From Ophiosphaerella korrae (lineage: Eukaryota > Ascomycota > Dothideomycetes > Pleosporales > Phaeosphaeriaceae): a stretch of DNA of 64,000 nt. This document shows positions 1 to 10,895 of the stretch, piece by piece. The stretch covers positions 18,501 to 82,500 of the forward strand of contig JALNQF010000143.1 in assembly GCA_028456385.1 (NCBI GenBank), in the 5' to 3' direction. A model generated the notes under the pieces. The model saw nothing but the letters and a program-made list of their open reading frames with translations. It searched no databases and had not been told where the DNA came from. A program made the translations under genes and the position numbers. The first letter of the stretch is position 1; each line of letters opens with the position of its first letter.

Positions 1-464
1 GTGGGCAGCGTTGGGTACGAAACAGTGCCTTTAGTCGCAGGGTCTTCCACATCCAAGTCAATATCGCTATCAAAGTCGTCGTCATCAAATAATGCGGTGG
101 CCAAGTTGGTGGTGCTATTACTCCGTGTCGTCGAGGTATGTGAGGAGAACTCATTCTCCTTATTCATCCCCGAGATACTAAGGGTCGGATAATTGAAGAG
201 GCCCTCCTGGGAATTCAAAGTCTTGGCCAATCCACTTGACATTCGTTTGGTGCCTTGATTGCGTGGTCCAAGTAGGGATGATCCAAGCCCTTGCTTGGTG
301 CCATTGTGGTTGGTATCGGTTGCCAAAGGGCGCGTCGTCTTGTTTTGTGTTGATCCGGCTCGAGCGAACGACGTCCCAAGTGACTGCTGTTTGGACGCGA
401 CGTCGGTTGTGGAGGGGTTTGGAGGAATGGCAGCATTGTGGGATTTCACCGCTTGCTTGAACAT
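1..464 (-). CDS. Probable PIF1-type DNA helicase, N-terminal part only (runs off the window)
   Basis: An open frame on the minus strand begins at an ATG at 464 (protein start MFKQAVKSHNAAIPP) and stays open to base 1, giving about 154 residues. The visible part is low-complexity: Ser/Thr/Asn-rich, with SSGLAKTLNSQEG, then an acidic run DDDDFDSDIDLDVEDP followed by KGTVSYPTLP. I recall this layout (MFKxAV start, SGLAK block, acidic DLDLD patch, then the helicase core) from filamentous-fungal PIF1 helicases, which unwind DNA at telomeres, G-quadruplexes and in mitochondria. No helicase motif lies inside the window, so the name is a family-resemblance inference. Three ACGCGA elements lie 338-396 bases upstream, which would fit an S-phase gene. 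It could be another nuclear protein with a disordered N-terminus. Confidence 0.5.
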   Translation of the reverse strand, partial: MFKQAVKSHNAAIPPNPSTTDVASKQQSLGTSFARAGSTQNKTTRPLATDTNHNGTKQGLGSSLLGPRNQGTKRMSSGLAKTLNSQEGLFNYPTLSISGMNKENEFSSHTSTTRSNSTTNLATALFDDDDFDSDIDLDVEDPATKGTVSYPTLP

Positions 465-1754
465 GGTGGGTGGCGACTGTGGGTGGTGGGCAAGCCGGCC
501 GTAGTGTGCTGGTGCCGACGTGGGGGATTGAGGCGCCTGGTGGGTGACCGTGGTGGAAGGTAAGGCCGAGAAGCGTGTTCGCGACAGGTGCGTCTTGGGA
601 GGGTGCAGCAGGTACTTGGGCGATGCCTTGGGAGGACACAATCTCAACGACGCACCCAGTCGTACCAGAGCGAGAAGCATGCAGCAAGCTAGGGTCGCGA
701 CAAGAAAAGCAATCACCGGTGGAAGATGGTCGAGCAGGCACATGCCCACAAACATTGAAGAGTTACGAGTGGCGCTCGGACAGTGACTTTGACCCACACA
801 CACGCGAACCCTGACGCGACGATTTGTCTTCTCGCTTAGCAGGGTCACGTGATGACGCGAGTCGAGTCTGCTGGTCCGGATGCTTTCTTCCTCGGTCACA
901 CTACGGTGCTCATGTCGGCCCAGCACTGAGATCAAGATCTACCTGGAGGTGGGGTTCACGCAGGTACAAAACCCTGTGTGCGACTTGGTACACGCCAACA
1001 TCAACCTCCCCAATCACCAAAATAGCGTGCACCGCAAGAAATCCGGCATCTAAGCATGTTCATAATAATTACTTTTTAATTCCCTCCGTGTCGTCATTCA
1101 TATCTCATGCCGTCTTATCAGTATTCTCTCGTAGTCTAGCAATAGGTAGTAATAGGTAGTAATAGGGTGTATCTGGCGCTAACAATACATCTGACGGTCC
1201 AAGCTACATAAACCGTCAGACGCTCGAGCTGTCTGGAACCCGGAAGGAGAACTCATCTGAATCGCTAAACGCTGAGACAAAGCATAAACCACGGCAGCCA
1301 TCCAGTATTACCCCGAGGATAGGCAACAGTAAAGAAGAGCAAATGCTTTTAGGAGTATGATCAAGGCATCAAACGGACATGACATAGATCGTAAGGAGAG
1401 ATAGATCATCCAATCAGCCAGCCAAGCAAAACAATAATAGGGAGTAAAGGAAATTCATTGAAAGCCCTCCCGCAGACCAACCCGTTAGAAACCACTCCAG
1501 CCTGCCCGTGAGAGGGTGGGCCGATGCGGGAATATGTGCAACTTTGAGAACAACCCCCCCAATAACCACCTTCGTACTTCGCACACCACTTTTAAGTTAA
1601 CATAGGACCCTCAGAATAGATATGGGCAAATAGCTAAGGAGATGGTCCGGAAATGCGGACTATTCAACCAACGTACCCATGTATACAAACAGGTGTATCG
1701 CAAGAATAGGCCAGGCAATGCAGAGCAAAGAAAAAATGGTTCAGCACGTCATGC
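465..1754. other. Intergenic region between the helicase start and the Pub1 3' end
   Basis: No supportable gene. The helicase-proximal part should hold its promoter and 5' leader, including three ACGCGA hexamers at 802-807, 814-819 and 855-860. The part near 1,050-1,200 is AT-richer and has a tandem AATAGGTAGT near 1,140-1,160. The part next to 1,755 should be the 3' UTR of the RRM gene. Open frames here are short and of random-looking composition. Confidence 0.5.
802..860. promoter_or_regulatory. Cluster of three ACGCGA elements (possible MBF/SBF sites)
   Basis: ACGCGA occurs at 802-807, 814-819 and 855-860, all in the same orientation. Yeast and fission-yeast MBF binds ACGCGN, and SBF binds CGCGAAA-type sites; the first copy is followed by AA and so resembles the SBF half. 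The cluster lies 338-396 bases upstream of the helicase start codon. Function is inferred from motif density only. Confidence 0.35.
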
Positions 1755-3487
1755 TCAACCCTGATAGCCGCCGAATCCGTTCTGGTTGAAGCCGCCTTGC
1801 TGGGGCTGACCCCATTGCTGCTGCTGAGGAGCGCCGCGACCGTACCCACCGGCGCTTTGTGGAGTTTGCATCTGCTGGTAGCTCATACCAGGACCGCCGA
1901 AGCCCTGTTGCTGCTGGGCAAAGGGTTGTCCACCGGGGCTAGGTCCTGCCCGCGTATTAGATTGTGTTTTGCGATATTGCAGCTTCCTCCGGTGCCGCTC
2001 ACCTGAGGGTGACATGGGGCCGCCCGGGCCACCACCACCGTACTGCGGGAAGTACGCGCTTGGAGTCTGGGGATAAGCAGAGTTAGGCCCCGCCGCAGGC
2101 GAGTAGCCTTCAAATTGACCGGTAGGAGGACGATCTTTGCCCCACTAAAAAGAAAATTGTAAGCTGAGATAGAGCTCAAAAAGGAAACACATTAAACCTA
2201 CGCTGCACTTCAGGGGTCGGCCATTGACGTTGTAGCCATTAAGCTGACAAATCGCCATGGCCGCGTTCTCGTGCGTGTCCATTTTGACGAAAGCAAACCC
2301 ACGATCGGATTGGGAGCGCGTCTCAGTGACGTAACCAAAATTCTGGAAGAGTGGGACCAAATCAGTTTGCGTAGTGTATGGTGTCAAGTTACCGACGTAG
2401 CAAGTGGTTTGCCATTGGGGAGTCTGCGCAACGACCATGTCGTAACTCTGGACACCATGAGTTGGGAAGTGATGGTGGCCGCCAAAAGGAGTCGTTGGCG
2501 TCATGCCCATCGAGGCCATGGCTTGCTGCTGGGAGATGGAGGGCTGGCCCTTCTGGTTGGCCCAGTTGCAGCGAATGGCGCGGGATCCGAGCCACTCCCC
2601 GTCCATGGAGCTGAGTGCGCGCTCAGCATCAGAACGGTCGCGGAAGGCAACGAAACCGTAACCACGTGACCTGCCCGTCTTCATATCCCACATGACGCGA
2701 GCTTCAGAGACTGCGCCAAAGGTGGAGAAAGCCTGGAGGAGTACTTCATCGTTGACCTCATTGGACAGGTCGCCAACGAAGATGTGGAAATGGTTGGATG
2801 TATCCTCCTTGGCGGTGTTGTTCGATTGATAAGCCCAGTTGACGCGGATTTCCTATTCAAGTCAGACCTTAGGGGACCCTACCAATTCACGTTGTCGCCT
2901 TACGTTCTGATGGATGCGACGCCCATTCAGCGTCGCCATGCCTCGGTCGGCCGCTGCAGGGTCATCGTATTCGACAAAGCCGTAATTAAACCCTTTGGAA
3001 GTCTCCTGTTCGCTGTCAGCCCCAACTCATCCAGCAGGGAGAGGAATGTAAGATAAACCCAGGGCTGTGGACAACAACAACTGGGAGCATATCTTCCTTC
3101 GGGAGCACTGACGGTCTTGTCGGGAATGATTTTGACGCTCTGGACGTGGCCAGTGGTTTCGAAGATCTGGCGCAACACGTCCTCGGTGACTCGAGGATCC
3201 AGTCCTCCAACGTATAGGGCTCGCTTGTTCGGTTCGGGGGCAGCGCGACGAGGGACATAGCCCGGCCCGCCGGTGTTGGGGGACATGGCATCCATGGGCC
3301 CACCTGGCAGTGGCGAGCCCATGGCCGTGGGAATGGGATTCGTGTTCTGAGGAATGACAACGGGGGCGAGCGGCGGCGGCGGCATGTGCTGCTGGGGCAC
3401 GCCCTGATGCGCTCCATCGTAGCCAGGAGCGCCTCCAGAGACGGGAGGAGGGGGGAGGTTAGCGCCAGGTTGTTGCGATTCGGCCAT
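1755..3487 (-). CDS. pub1: Three-RRM poly(U)-binding RNA-binding protein, Pub1/TIA-1 family
   Basis: Nuclear-cytoplasmic RNA-binding protein of the Pub1/TIA-1 type, which binds U-rich RNA and acts in mRNA stability, splicing choice and stress granules. I read exons 3487-3113, 3005-2904, 2852-2202, 2144-2003 and 1945-1755, giving 486 residues with all phases closing. RRM1 starts near residue 89 (RALYVGGLDP), RRM2 near 181 (FHIFVGDLSNEV) and RRM3 near 316 (TTCYVGNLTPYT). RNP1 cores are GFNYGFVEY, GRSRGYGFVAF and DRGFAFVKM. The N-terminal 85 residues are Pro/Gly-rich and the tail is Gln/Gly-rich (QQQQGFGGPGMSYQQ), as is usual for prion-like tails. The first intron starts GTCAGT after PDKT and rejoins at ETSKGFNYG, matching family spacing. 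The last intron (2002-1946) is 57 nt and in frame, so a gene finder could miss it. Confidence 0.93.
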
Positions 3488-4718
3488 GGTGGATCGAGGT
3501 AAAGTCGCAAAAAGCGCTAGTGGCTAAGTGAGTCTGTATACGGAAGAAACGAAGAATTGATGGGCGGGCGGCGGAGGTGCACAGAAGGGCAGCGCCGACA
3601 ACCGTGGCCACGAGGACGGATGATTTGGGTCGAGGGCGAGGCGAGGCAGGCAGCAAGGAAAGTCGTTAGGCGCGAGCAAATGCAGATGCGCAAGGAAAGG
3701 GAAAGAGAAACAGAGGAAGAGAGGGCAAAGAGATGCGAAGACAGGCAAAGAACCGACGCCGAACAACGGAAAGCTGGTATGGGCTAGGTTCTGTGTGGGG
3801 GTGAGGAGAGAGAGATGCGAAGGACGAGCAGCAAGAATTAGCCCAAGCGCCGAATGCACGGCGGGCCGGGCTTTAGCTGGCCCACGGTAGCTCTGTTACC
3901 AGCCCGCTTACGTAGCTAAGCACCAATCGAGGGACTGTGTACCGAGTCTGCGGACAGCTAATGCCGGCTTTTTCTGCGGAATGGGTGTGCTGCCAGGCTG
4001 TCGTCGCGAGGAGCTGGGAGAGAGGTGGTGCTGTGAGGCCAGGCGTTGGTTGGATATATACACGAAACGCGCTGGAGGTTTGTGGAGGGCATAGCAGGAC
4101 ACTGATATGCGGCATGACTAATAAACTGTTTTGTTTCTGGGACGGGCACGTGGAAGCCAGATGGTGCCACTGTTGTCCCCCTTCCTACTGATGCATCCAT
4201 CACCCATTGCACCGACTTGCTTCCGCATCGCATCGAGCCAGCGAGAGATGGACGGGGCGAGAGCTGATCCCGGCTCTGGCTCGCGTTCTGCTCCAGGCGA
4301 GAGAGCATGCCGGAGCATCATGGCACAGACGACGCGAATGGAAGCTGCTGGAACCTCGACCTGTGCCCCCTATCATCGCTACATGAGGGGTTCGACCAAG
4401 ATGCGGGAGGCTTGGTGGAACGAGTAAAAACTCCAGCCTTGGCGCGTAATGAACGGCTGTGGGCGGCCTTCGGCAGCAAAAGCCTGGTAGAGCGCCAATT
4501 TAGGCTCGATGCAGGCCGCAGACGCGGTTGGCCCTCGCGCACATGTCAAAGCACCGCTGCGCTCCGCCTTGCTCCGCCTTGCTCCGCCTTGCCATTGCAC
4601 AAAGGCACCCTGCGCGTCGACAAGGCTGCGCCATACTCACCACCACACACCACCACACACCACCATTCGCTTCGGCGTATTCCACAGCACCGCATCCCAC
4701 TCGTCCACGCCGGCCGCA
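3488..4718. promoter_or_regulatory. Divergent promoter region, pub1 / acidic-protein gene
   Basis: About 1.2 kb separates the two divergent start codons. It contains no convincing gene. The pub1 side is purine-rich on the plus strand, giving a long pyrimidine-rich leader for pub1. A TATA-like GGATATATAC lies near 4,053. Close to the other gene is an exact triple repeat of a 10-bp unit (4561-4590) and CACCACACA repeats near 4,640-4,665. Confidence 0.5.
4561..4590. repeat. Three exact tandem copies of a 10-bp unit
   Basis: The unit GCTCCGCCTT is repeated three times without mismatch, about 130 bases upstream of the start codon at 4719. It sits in the leader or core promoter of that gene and may be a repeated binding site or simple slippage. 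Confidence 0.8.
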
Positions 4719-5723
4719 ATGGCTACCATAAAACAGGAAGACCCGCCCAAGCGCCCGCCCGTCGTCGGCGGAGCTGACCTCGACACCATCCAGAGCATGC
4801 TGAACATGTTGCTCCAGGCCTCGGGCCGCTTCATCAAAGAGCACCAATCCGGCGGCGGCACAGGGCGTATGAAGCTCGCCCTGCGACAATCCGTGCCCAT
4901 TGCAGCCGAGCGCTTCCACGACGCCCTGGACGAGCTGGAGAACGAAGTGCGGCTGGCGCAAGTCGTATTGCGCCGCGACCGCGCGCTCCTCAAGCAAGAC
5001 CGCAAAAAGCGCGAATCCGCCGCCAGACAGAAGGAAGCAGAGAAGGCCAGGCTGGCCGCCGAGTCGCGCACCGCCGGCACCGCCGCGATCGAAGCTATCA
5101 AGACTGAACCCACCGCCGCACCCACTGCGCGCCCATCCCCGCCACAACTAAAGCCCGCGTCTCCCAAGGCGCTCCGCCGCGCCGTCGAACAGGTGATCCC
5201 CCCCCCCATCGAGACATCAAGCCAGCAGCCCCCCGAACGCGACCCGCTCTTCGACCGCACGCCCACAACCGCCAACCCCACCGACACCGACTTCGACTTC
5301 GACGCCATCTTCGGCGACGCCATCGAGTCCGCGGCCGCACCCGACGACATAATGGACGCCTCGACCGACATGGCTTTTGCCTTCGACCAGCCCCCGTTAC
5401 TCCGCGGCCTCGAGGACTTCGCCAAACAGCCCGACGCCCCGCTCGACATTGACATCCCCATGCCGGACATCCCACCCCCCGTCCCGCAAAAGGAGCCTAC
5501 GCCTCCAGCACCAGCACCAGCACCAGCACCACCGCCACCGCAGCAGCAGCAGCAGCAGCAGCAGCCCGCCGAGCCAGCAAAATTGGGCCTCCCGGCTGAC
5601 AACGCGAACGATGAGTTGATGGGCGACATGATGACGGACACGCTCGACGACCTGTTCAACATGGACGAGTACGAGAACCCAGAGAACCAGGCATTTGACG
5701 ATGCGTTTTTCAATTTCGAGTAG
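4719..5723 (+). CDS. Acidic coiled protein, possibly a fungal Mediator-type subunit
   Basis: Intronless frame of 334 residues from an ATG in context CGCAATGG; the longer upstream reading lacks conserved character. Residues about 20-110 are helical and charged (DLDTIQSMLNMLLQASGRF, later a long RRDRALLKQDRKKRE-type coil). Then come Pro-rich linkers and acidic/aromatic patches (DFDFDAIFGDAIE, MDASTDMAFAFDQ), an APAPAPAPPPP-Q8 tract and an acidic C-terminus ending NMDEYENPENQAFDDAFFNFE-like. Helical head plus acidic-aromatic tail is the architecture of transcription co-activators, and the head resembles what I remember of filamentous-fungal Mediator tail proteins of Med2 type. That identity is a guess. 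Expected location is the nucleus. The Q tract is encoded by CAG repeats near 5,540-5,566. Confidence 0.85.
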   Translation: MATIKQEDPPKRPPVVGGADLDTIQSMLNMLLQASGRFIKEHQSGGGTGRMKLALRQSVPIAAERFHDALDELENEVRLAQVVLRRDRALLKQDRKKRESAARQKEAEKARLAAESRTAGTAAIEAIKTEPTAAPTARPSPPQLKPASPKALRRAVEQVIPPPIETSSQQPPERDPLFDRTPTTANPTDTDFDFDAIFGDAIESAAAPDDIMDASTDMAFAFDQPPLLRGLEDFAKQPDAPLDIDIPMPDIPPPVPQKEPTPPAPAPAPAPPPPQQQQQQQQPAEPAKLGLPADNANDELMGDMMTDTLDDLFNMDEYENPENQAFDDAFFNFE

Positions 5724-6254
5724 TAGAGCGGCCGAGAGGGGGGAAATTAGTTACGGTGTGTGTGTGTGTGTGTGCTGGGCCTCGGCCTCATTTTTTGGGT
5801 AGGTTTTGGGCTTGGTTTTTGCATGGGCTGCTGTTTGCGGGAACTTGTTTTGGGACGTTGGCTGGGTGAGAGGACGGCTGGGAGTGTGCTTTATGGCATG
5901 GTGTTTGAGCTGTGGAGTGCGAGGAATGGCTGTAAACTGGGCACTGATGGAGGGGTGCGTTAGCTTGATACCAACCTCTTACATCACTAGGCAAAGCACA
6001 AGATGTACAAATTGCATCATCACAAAAGACTGTGATATGTGGTATAACTTCTTTCATATTCAAGCATCTACGAACCCGCTCGAGTTCGTCCCGTCGTTAT
6101 CGACAGACACATATCATGACTCATTTCCCAATCCCAACTGTGCCATATTATGCCAAGTCAAGATCGCTAAAAGTACAATGCATAATCATCAGTGGCACCA
6201 TCCAAGCCCATGTTACAACGCCGTTCCCAGATGCATGTCATATCGTGTGACGAA
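5724..6254. other. Convergent intergenic region with a GT microsatellite
   Basis: This is the 3' flank of two converging genes. It contains a (GT) run at 5756-5774 and T-rich, G-rich plus-strand sequence after it, consistent with a 3' UTR. I see no gene. Confidence 0.6.
5756..5774. repeat. GT dinucleotide microsatellite
   Basis: About nine and a half uninterrupted GT units lie 30 bases after the stop codon of the acidic-protein gene, in its presumed 3' UTR. Confidence 0.9.
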
Positions 6255-9200
6255 TCACTCGACGGAAGGGACCTCAGGCGTATTCGCGAGGCCCTGGTCG
6301 TCAAGCTGAGTGCTGTTCGCCGTCTCCTGGCCGCGCAGATCGCCATTGCTGTCAGCAACGACTTCTTCAATCATGGCTGTGAAGTCGACGGTGACTCCGC
6401 CAACGTTCATCTTAAGGAGTTTGGTTGTTTCCGGGCCGTCGTGTAGGTCCATGCGGGACTGGTCTTCACAGCCGTCAAATGTAGCCATCGTAGCGTCGTT
6501 CGTAAACATATTCACGCCGGCCCACAGACCCGCAGTAGAAGTGGTGGGGTCTTCGTAGAGCTCAAAGCCTAGACTTAGCGGGCCGTTCTTCGGTGGCGAG
6601 CTCGTCATTGGAACGTCGCTTGACAGGAAGTCGTCATGCATGAAATCGCTGAATTGCACGCGACCTGGTGTGTTGAAGGTTGGGAAAGTCGAAAAATCTA
6701 TAGCGTGAGATGGAGAGGAGTAGTTGCCTTCAGATAGGAAGGCATTAAACTGGCGTGTGAAGGGGGTATCCGGGGCTACGGTAGCAGCACGTGTACCTCG
6801 GGGAGTGAATATATTACGTGAAGGTGTTGTGCGAGACGGTGTCCTGAGAAGGTCCGCATCATCTGCACTACGCCTTGGGGTTAGAGCGTTCCTACAGCGA
6901 GAACCTGGAGTTGGCGTCTTGAGTAGGTCTTGGAAGAGCAGGTCCTTTTGTGGGGTGGTCTTCGAAGAGGCTGAGTCTTCAAAGAGATGGGCCAAGTCAT
7001 CGGCTTCTTGACGTGGTGATGGTGGGCAATTCTCCTTATCTGGGTTGTCTTCCTCAATACTAGCCATGTGTACAACGGGTGACTCAAACCAATTGGTTCT
7101 CGGCATCTCACAAGGGATGCACCCATCGAAGCCAATACCAGCATTGTCGCACCGACCACATGGCCTTTCACGGTCACAGCCCCTATGCAACTTTTTGCAT
7201 CTCTGGCAGCGTGGTTTTTCTGGCACTGCATCCTTATTGGTATCCTGCGAGATCGTCACGGGTTCGAGTGGGTTCGGAGATGTGGATCTTGTCTTGCCTT
7301 CCTTATGAGGCGAAGGGAAAAGCAATCGCCGTGTCGGTTTTGGCGTTAGGTCAGGCTCAACGTCTATAGGAGAGTGCTTACTGCCCCGGAGCCCAGCCGG
7401 GCTAGATTGAATAGCTCTCCTCAAAGCCTCCTCAGCCGTTCCCTTGTCTAGCGTTGAAGGGTTTGCCGGCGCTTGGAAGGGAGGCATGTGATCTGGCGCA
7501 GAGGGAACAGCACCTTTGAAATCGCCTTCCACAGTAGCAGCTCGCGTGTGCTCTTCTGGCATAGCAAGTTCAGATTGCGGCACAACCGCATCCGAGACTA
7601 GATCATCATCTTGGCTTATTGATTTAGTACGCGAAGCTGCCTGGCGTTTACGCTTCGTTCCGCGTTCCGACTTGTCCCACAGTTTCTGTGGTCGCATGGA
7701 CCCCTTCTTAATAAGCCAAAGCCCACATGGATTACAGAGGTTAAGCTCCTCAAAAATCTTGCTTTCTTTTTCCTCTCGTGTCACATTGTTCTTGAAAACA
7801 CGATATGATAGGTCGCCGTTCTCTTCAGGTTGAATAATCTCGTAAGCAATTATGTCTGTGCTTGTTGTATCTTTAGATACCTCAAGTCCATCGGGCGACC
7901 CAGACTCAAGCCGAGTAAAGGCTTTTCTCCAAGTTGGCGTATCAATCTCTCCACAGTGTTTGCAATGTGGTGGTAATTCTCCAGCAGCAATCGCCTGCTC
8001 CATCCTGTTTTTGATATATTTCTTTCTCCTGGCGCCTGACCCGCTTCGCGGGGCGGCTGGGTCAGAAGGCATCGGTGCATCTGACATGGGCTCGCCAGTT
8101 CCAGACCATGTCTGTGACCGGCTCAGTCCCTTCCCGCGGACAGTCTTGGCTTTTTGCGTTAGTATATTTGGCGTAGCAGAGCGGCTATATGCTTGGGTAT
8201 CACTCTCACTGACAGGTGATACATGTGAGACGGGCGCATTAGGAGAATCTGCTTTAGACGCAACTGATTTCGCCGTTGCTTGGCTAGGTTGTTGCTGGAA
8301 TGATCCAAACGCGCAGGAATCTGAGGGGCCCGAACGACCAGTAACCAATTCGCCATTATTACCCTGCATGTAGCCATATTCGCCCTTCGATGGCTGTTGT
8401 TCGATGCTCTGAGCAATCGGCTGCGTTGTTGATTTGCGATAGTGCTGCTTTGGTCGTGGTACGTATGATTGCGGGAGTCGATCGATTGGTCCTGGGTTAA
8501 CCTGCTGCCAGGGATTTCCTGATCTATCTTGTCGTTTACGAATGCGCGCTTCGGGTGCAATGGGTAGATCACTACCATCCCACATGTTGCTGCCAAGATC
8601 TACATTCTCTTCATCCAAACCTAGTGGCATGTCACTAACAAAACCAGAATCATTGGGCAACGACAGGATAGGTAATGGTGGGCTAGATGCATCAGGGGAT
8701 GCCGTACGTTGAGGTGCTACTGGCGGCGAGGATGGAATGTCCATGGGTGTATCTCCAGGACTCACACCTCTTTCATCATCTGCAGAGTCTATGGCGTCTG
8801 AAAACGCATTCGTGTCATAAGGAGACATGTATGGGCGACCTTCATCCATCGAAGCGTGCCTTAATGCACTTGGCGCAGGTGGGCGACGCAGTCCCCGTTG
8901 GCCAAATGCCGCATCTCCGGGTCGTGGTGTAGGCGCACGAGGTATCAACTCCGCAGAGGCTAGTGTGGCAGCTGGATTGGCAGCGAGAGGCCTATGGAGG
9001 CGTACTGATGCCGCTGTACTAGCCGTGACCCGTAGCGAATCCTGATGTGCCATCAACGCAGATTTCTTCGGTCTCTTAGTCTGAACAATACGAGCACGTT
9101 TCTTGGCTGGGCCCTCCTCTTGCTGCTCCATAGTGTACTGTTCCTGAGGTTGGAAGTGTTGAGACGGTTGGGTTGCTTCACTTCTTACAGAAGTACGGGA

Positions 9201-10191
9201 TGCTGGTCGAGACTCTGGGTTGTACTGGTAGTGATGGAAAGACAGAGTGCTCATAGCGGGACTGGAAGCACGGGTTGGATGGGTATCGAAGGAGACGTTT
9301 GATTGGTCGTAGAAGGAGTCGTTTCGCAAAGGTTCCTGTGACGGGCTATTCCGGGTGAGCATTTGATGGAAAGGCTCATATCCCCCGATGGATGAGCGCT
9401 GGGAGTGCTGTCGTGCAGGAAAGGTGGGTATTGGCTGGGCTAGCTGGTCTAGAGCCGGGTTTGCTTTCAGAAAATCGGACCAGGCATTGTAATCGAATCC
9501 CGCAGGCATCAGCTGACTTAGACTATGGTACCTCTCCATGTTCTCGACATATTCTTGCTGCATACCAGTCGGAACAGGCACCAATTTCAGCTTGACCTCC
9601 AAGGTCTCTTTCATGCCATTCCCAAAGAGACCTAGAATGTTTTTGCACACGCGGCCGGTGACCATTGTCTGAGATTCGTCGGCTGGCGCGTTCGGGGTGG
9701 TAGAGGCCGAGGCGAGAATCCATGATAACATTCCTTGGCCGACCAGAGGGGTTTCATACTCGGAAAAGTCGTATGCATAGACAGTATAATCATGACCCAG
9801 TTTTGCCACTAGTTCGGGGCTGTGACAACAAGTAGTCAGCGATTGAGCACCAATCAGGGCGCCTGGGGACATACCTTGCAGCGACTATAGCCTGAATGCA
9901 TGTCTTGAGCTCGATGACTCCTACCTGCGTGTTTTCGTCCAAGGATACGACGGGGACACTCAACGCGTTGGGCAGACGAGCAAGGCAATTTGACTTGTTC
10001 TGGTCATCGAATGTGTAGAGTACTTTCACTGTAAACACAGAATTGTTAATGGTAGAGCGTGAAGAGAATTAGGCGCGCTTGCCTCGCATTGATCTTCGTG
10101 GTATGTCGCTCGTGCTATCCTCATCGGCGGCGGTAAAGGCGGACGTTTGCTGCACACCGCCCTCCATGACGGCGTTAGTAGGAGTAGACAT
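6255..10191 (-). CDS. Ams2/Spt21-like GATA zinc-finger transcription regulator with a second C-terminal Zn-cluster
   Basis: Nuclear regulator of about 1,275 residues. Exons: 10191-10083, 10028-9875, 9819-6255. The N-terminus (MRVKVLYTFDDQNKSNCLARLP, then PELVAKLGHDYTVYAYDFSEYE) matches the Spt21/Ams2 N-terminal domain; these proteins drive S-phase histone gene expression in yeasts. A GATA finger lies near residues 706-785 (CKHCGEIDTPTWRK ... CNPCGLWLIKKG) with a loop of about 70 residues between its halves, so it is long and divergent. Near 957-990 is a six-cysteine cluster (CQRCKK..GC..RPCGRC..AGIG..GC) with spacing 2-6-5-2-9, like a Zn2Cys6 motif. The first intron (10082-10029) begins GC rather than GT, and only this choice restores the conserved start. 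Two ACGCGT boxes lie upstream. The rest is disordered and Ser/Pro-rich. Confidence 0.88.
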
Positions 10192-10895
10192 GGCTGCCCA
10201 TGAACGCAGTCAAAGTTGACCACAAAGTGGCGAGCCGGGTCGTGAAGGTGTGTCGAGATCGCGTTGCAGAGAAAGGAGGTGAATGATACTACACGGCGAT
10301 CGGTGGCTGGCGTCTGATCATAGCGGTGCGCGTTGCAGGTGAACTAGAGAACGAGCACCAAAACGTCAAACTAAAGGAGCGAGCGAATTATTTACGTGGA
10401 AAATGTGGCGAATAAATACGGTAAAGCTAGCCTAGGCAGCCGCACGCGTCGGACAAAGGAAAAGGGAACGTAGGACACGAAGACTGGCGGAGAAAGCTGT
10501 GGTGAGGTCAAGCCGAAAGGCACGGCACGAGCTTGGGAGGTTTGGAACTAGAGCTCCCGCCAGCCAACTACGCGTGACGCAGCTGCCGAACGCCAGATTG
10601 CCGCGCCCTCTGATTGGCCCCGGCGGCCGGATAAACTGGGGGCCGGGCTCAATTGCAGACAAGCTCCCTCACCTCAACTTGTTTCCCATATCCCCATCCC
10701 CGATCGATCCACCTCATCCAAGCGCGTTGCCGTGGTACTTTGCGCTCACACTAAGTGCGCCTCATTCTGGTCTGTGCATCCATTTGAGCCATTCTTGATC
10801 CTCTCACCTGCGCAAAGAATATTTGCAGGCAGAAGCTGGCGAAACAAAAGCTAACAGCAAGCTCCCAGACCAATTCATCATAATACACCGCAAAG
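10192..10895. promoter_or_regulatory. Shared divergent promoter, Ams2-like / SmD2, with two ACGCGT boxes
   Basis: The 704 bases between the two start codons hold perfect MluI cell-cycle boxes at 10444-10449 and 10570-10575. Pyrimidine-rich sequence near 10,680-10,800 probably is the SmD2 core promoter and leader. No gene fits. Confidence 0.5.

Noticed and set aside
178..741. 187-codon minus-strand frame
   Set aside because: It overlaps the helicase start in another frame, and its composition (His, Pro, Arg-rich without motifs) is that of a shadow; the helicase frame has the conserved look.
2271..2669. 132-codon plus-strand frame
   Set aside because: Lies antisense to RRM2 and RRM3 coding sequence of the Pub1-like gene; no independent signal.
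4637..5713. 358-codon minus-strand frame
   Set aside because: Antisense to the acidic-protein gene; its poly-Cys, poly-Gly tract is just the complement of the CAG and proline repeats.
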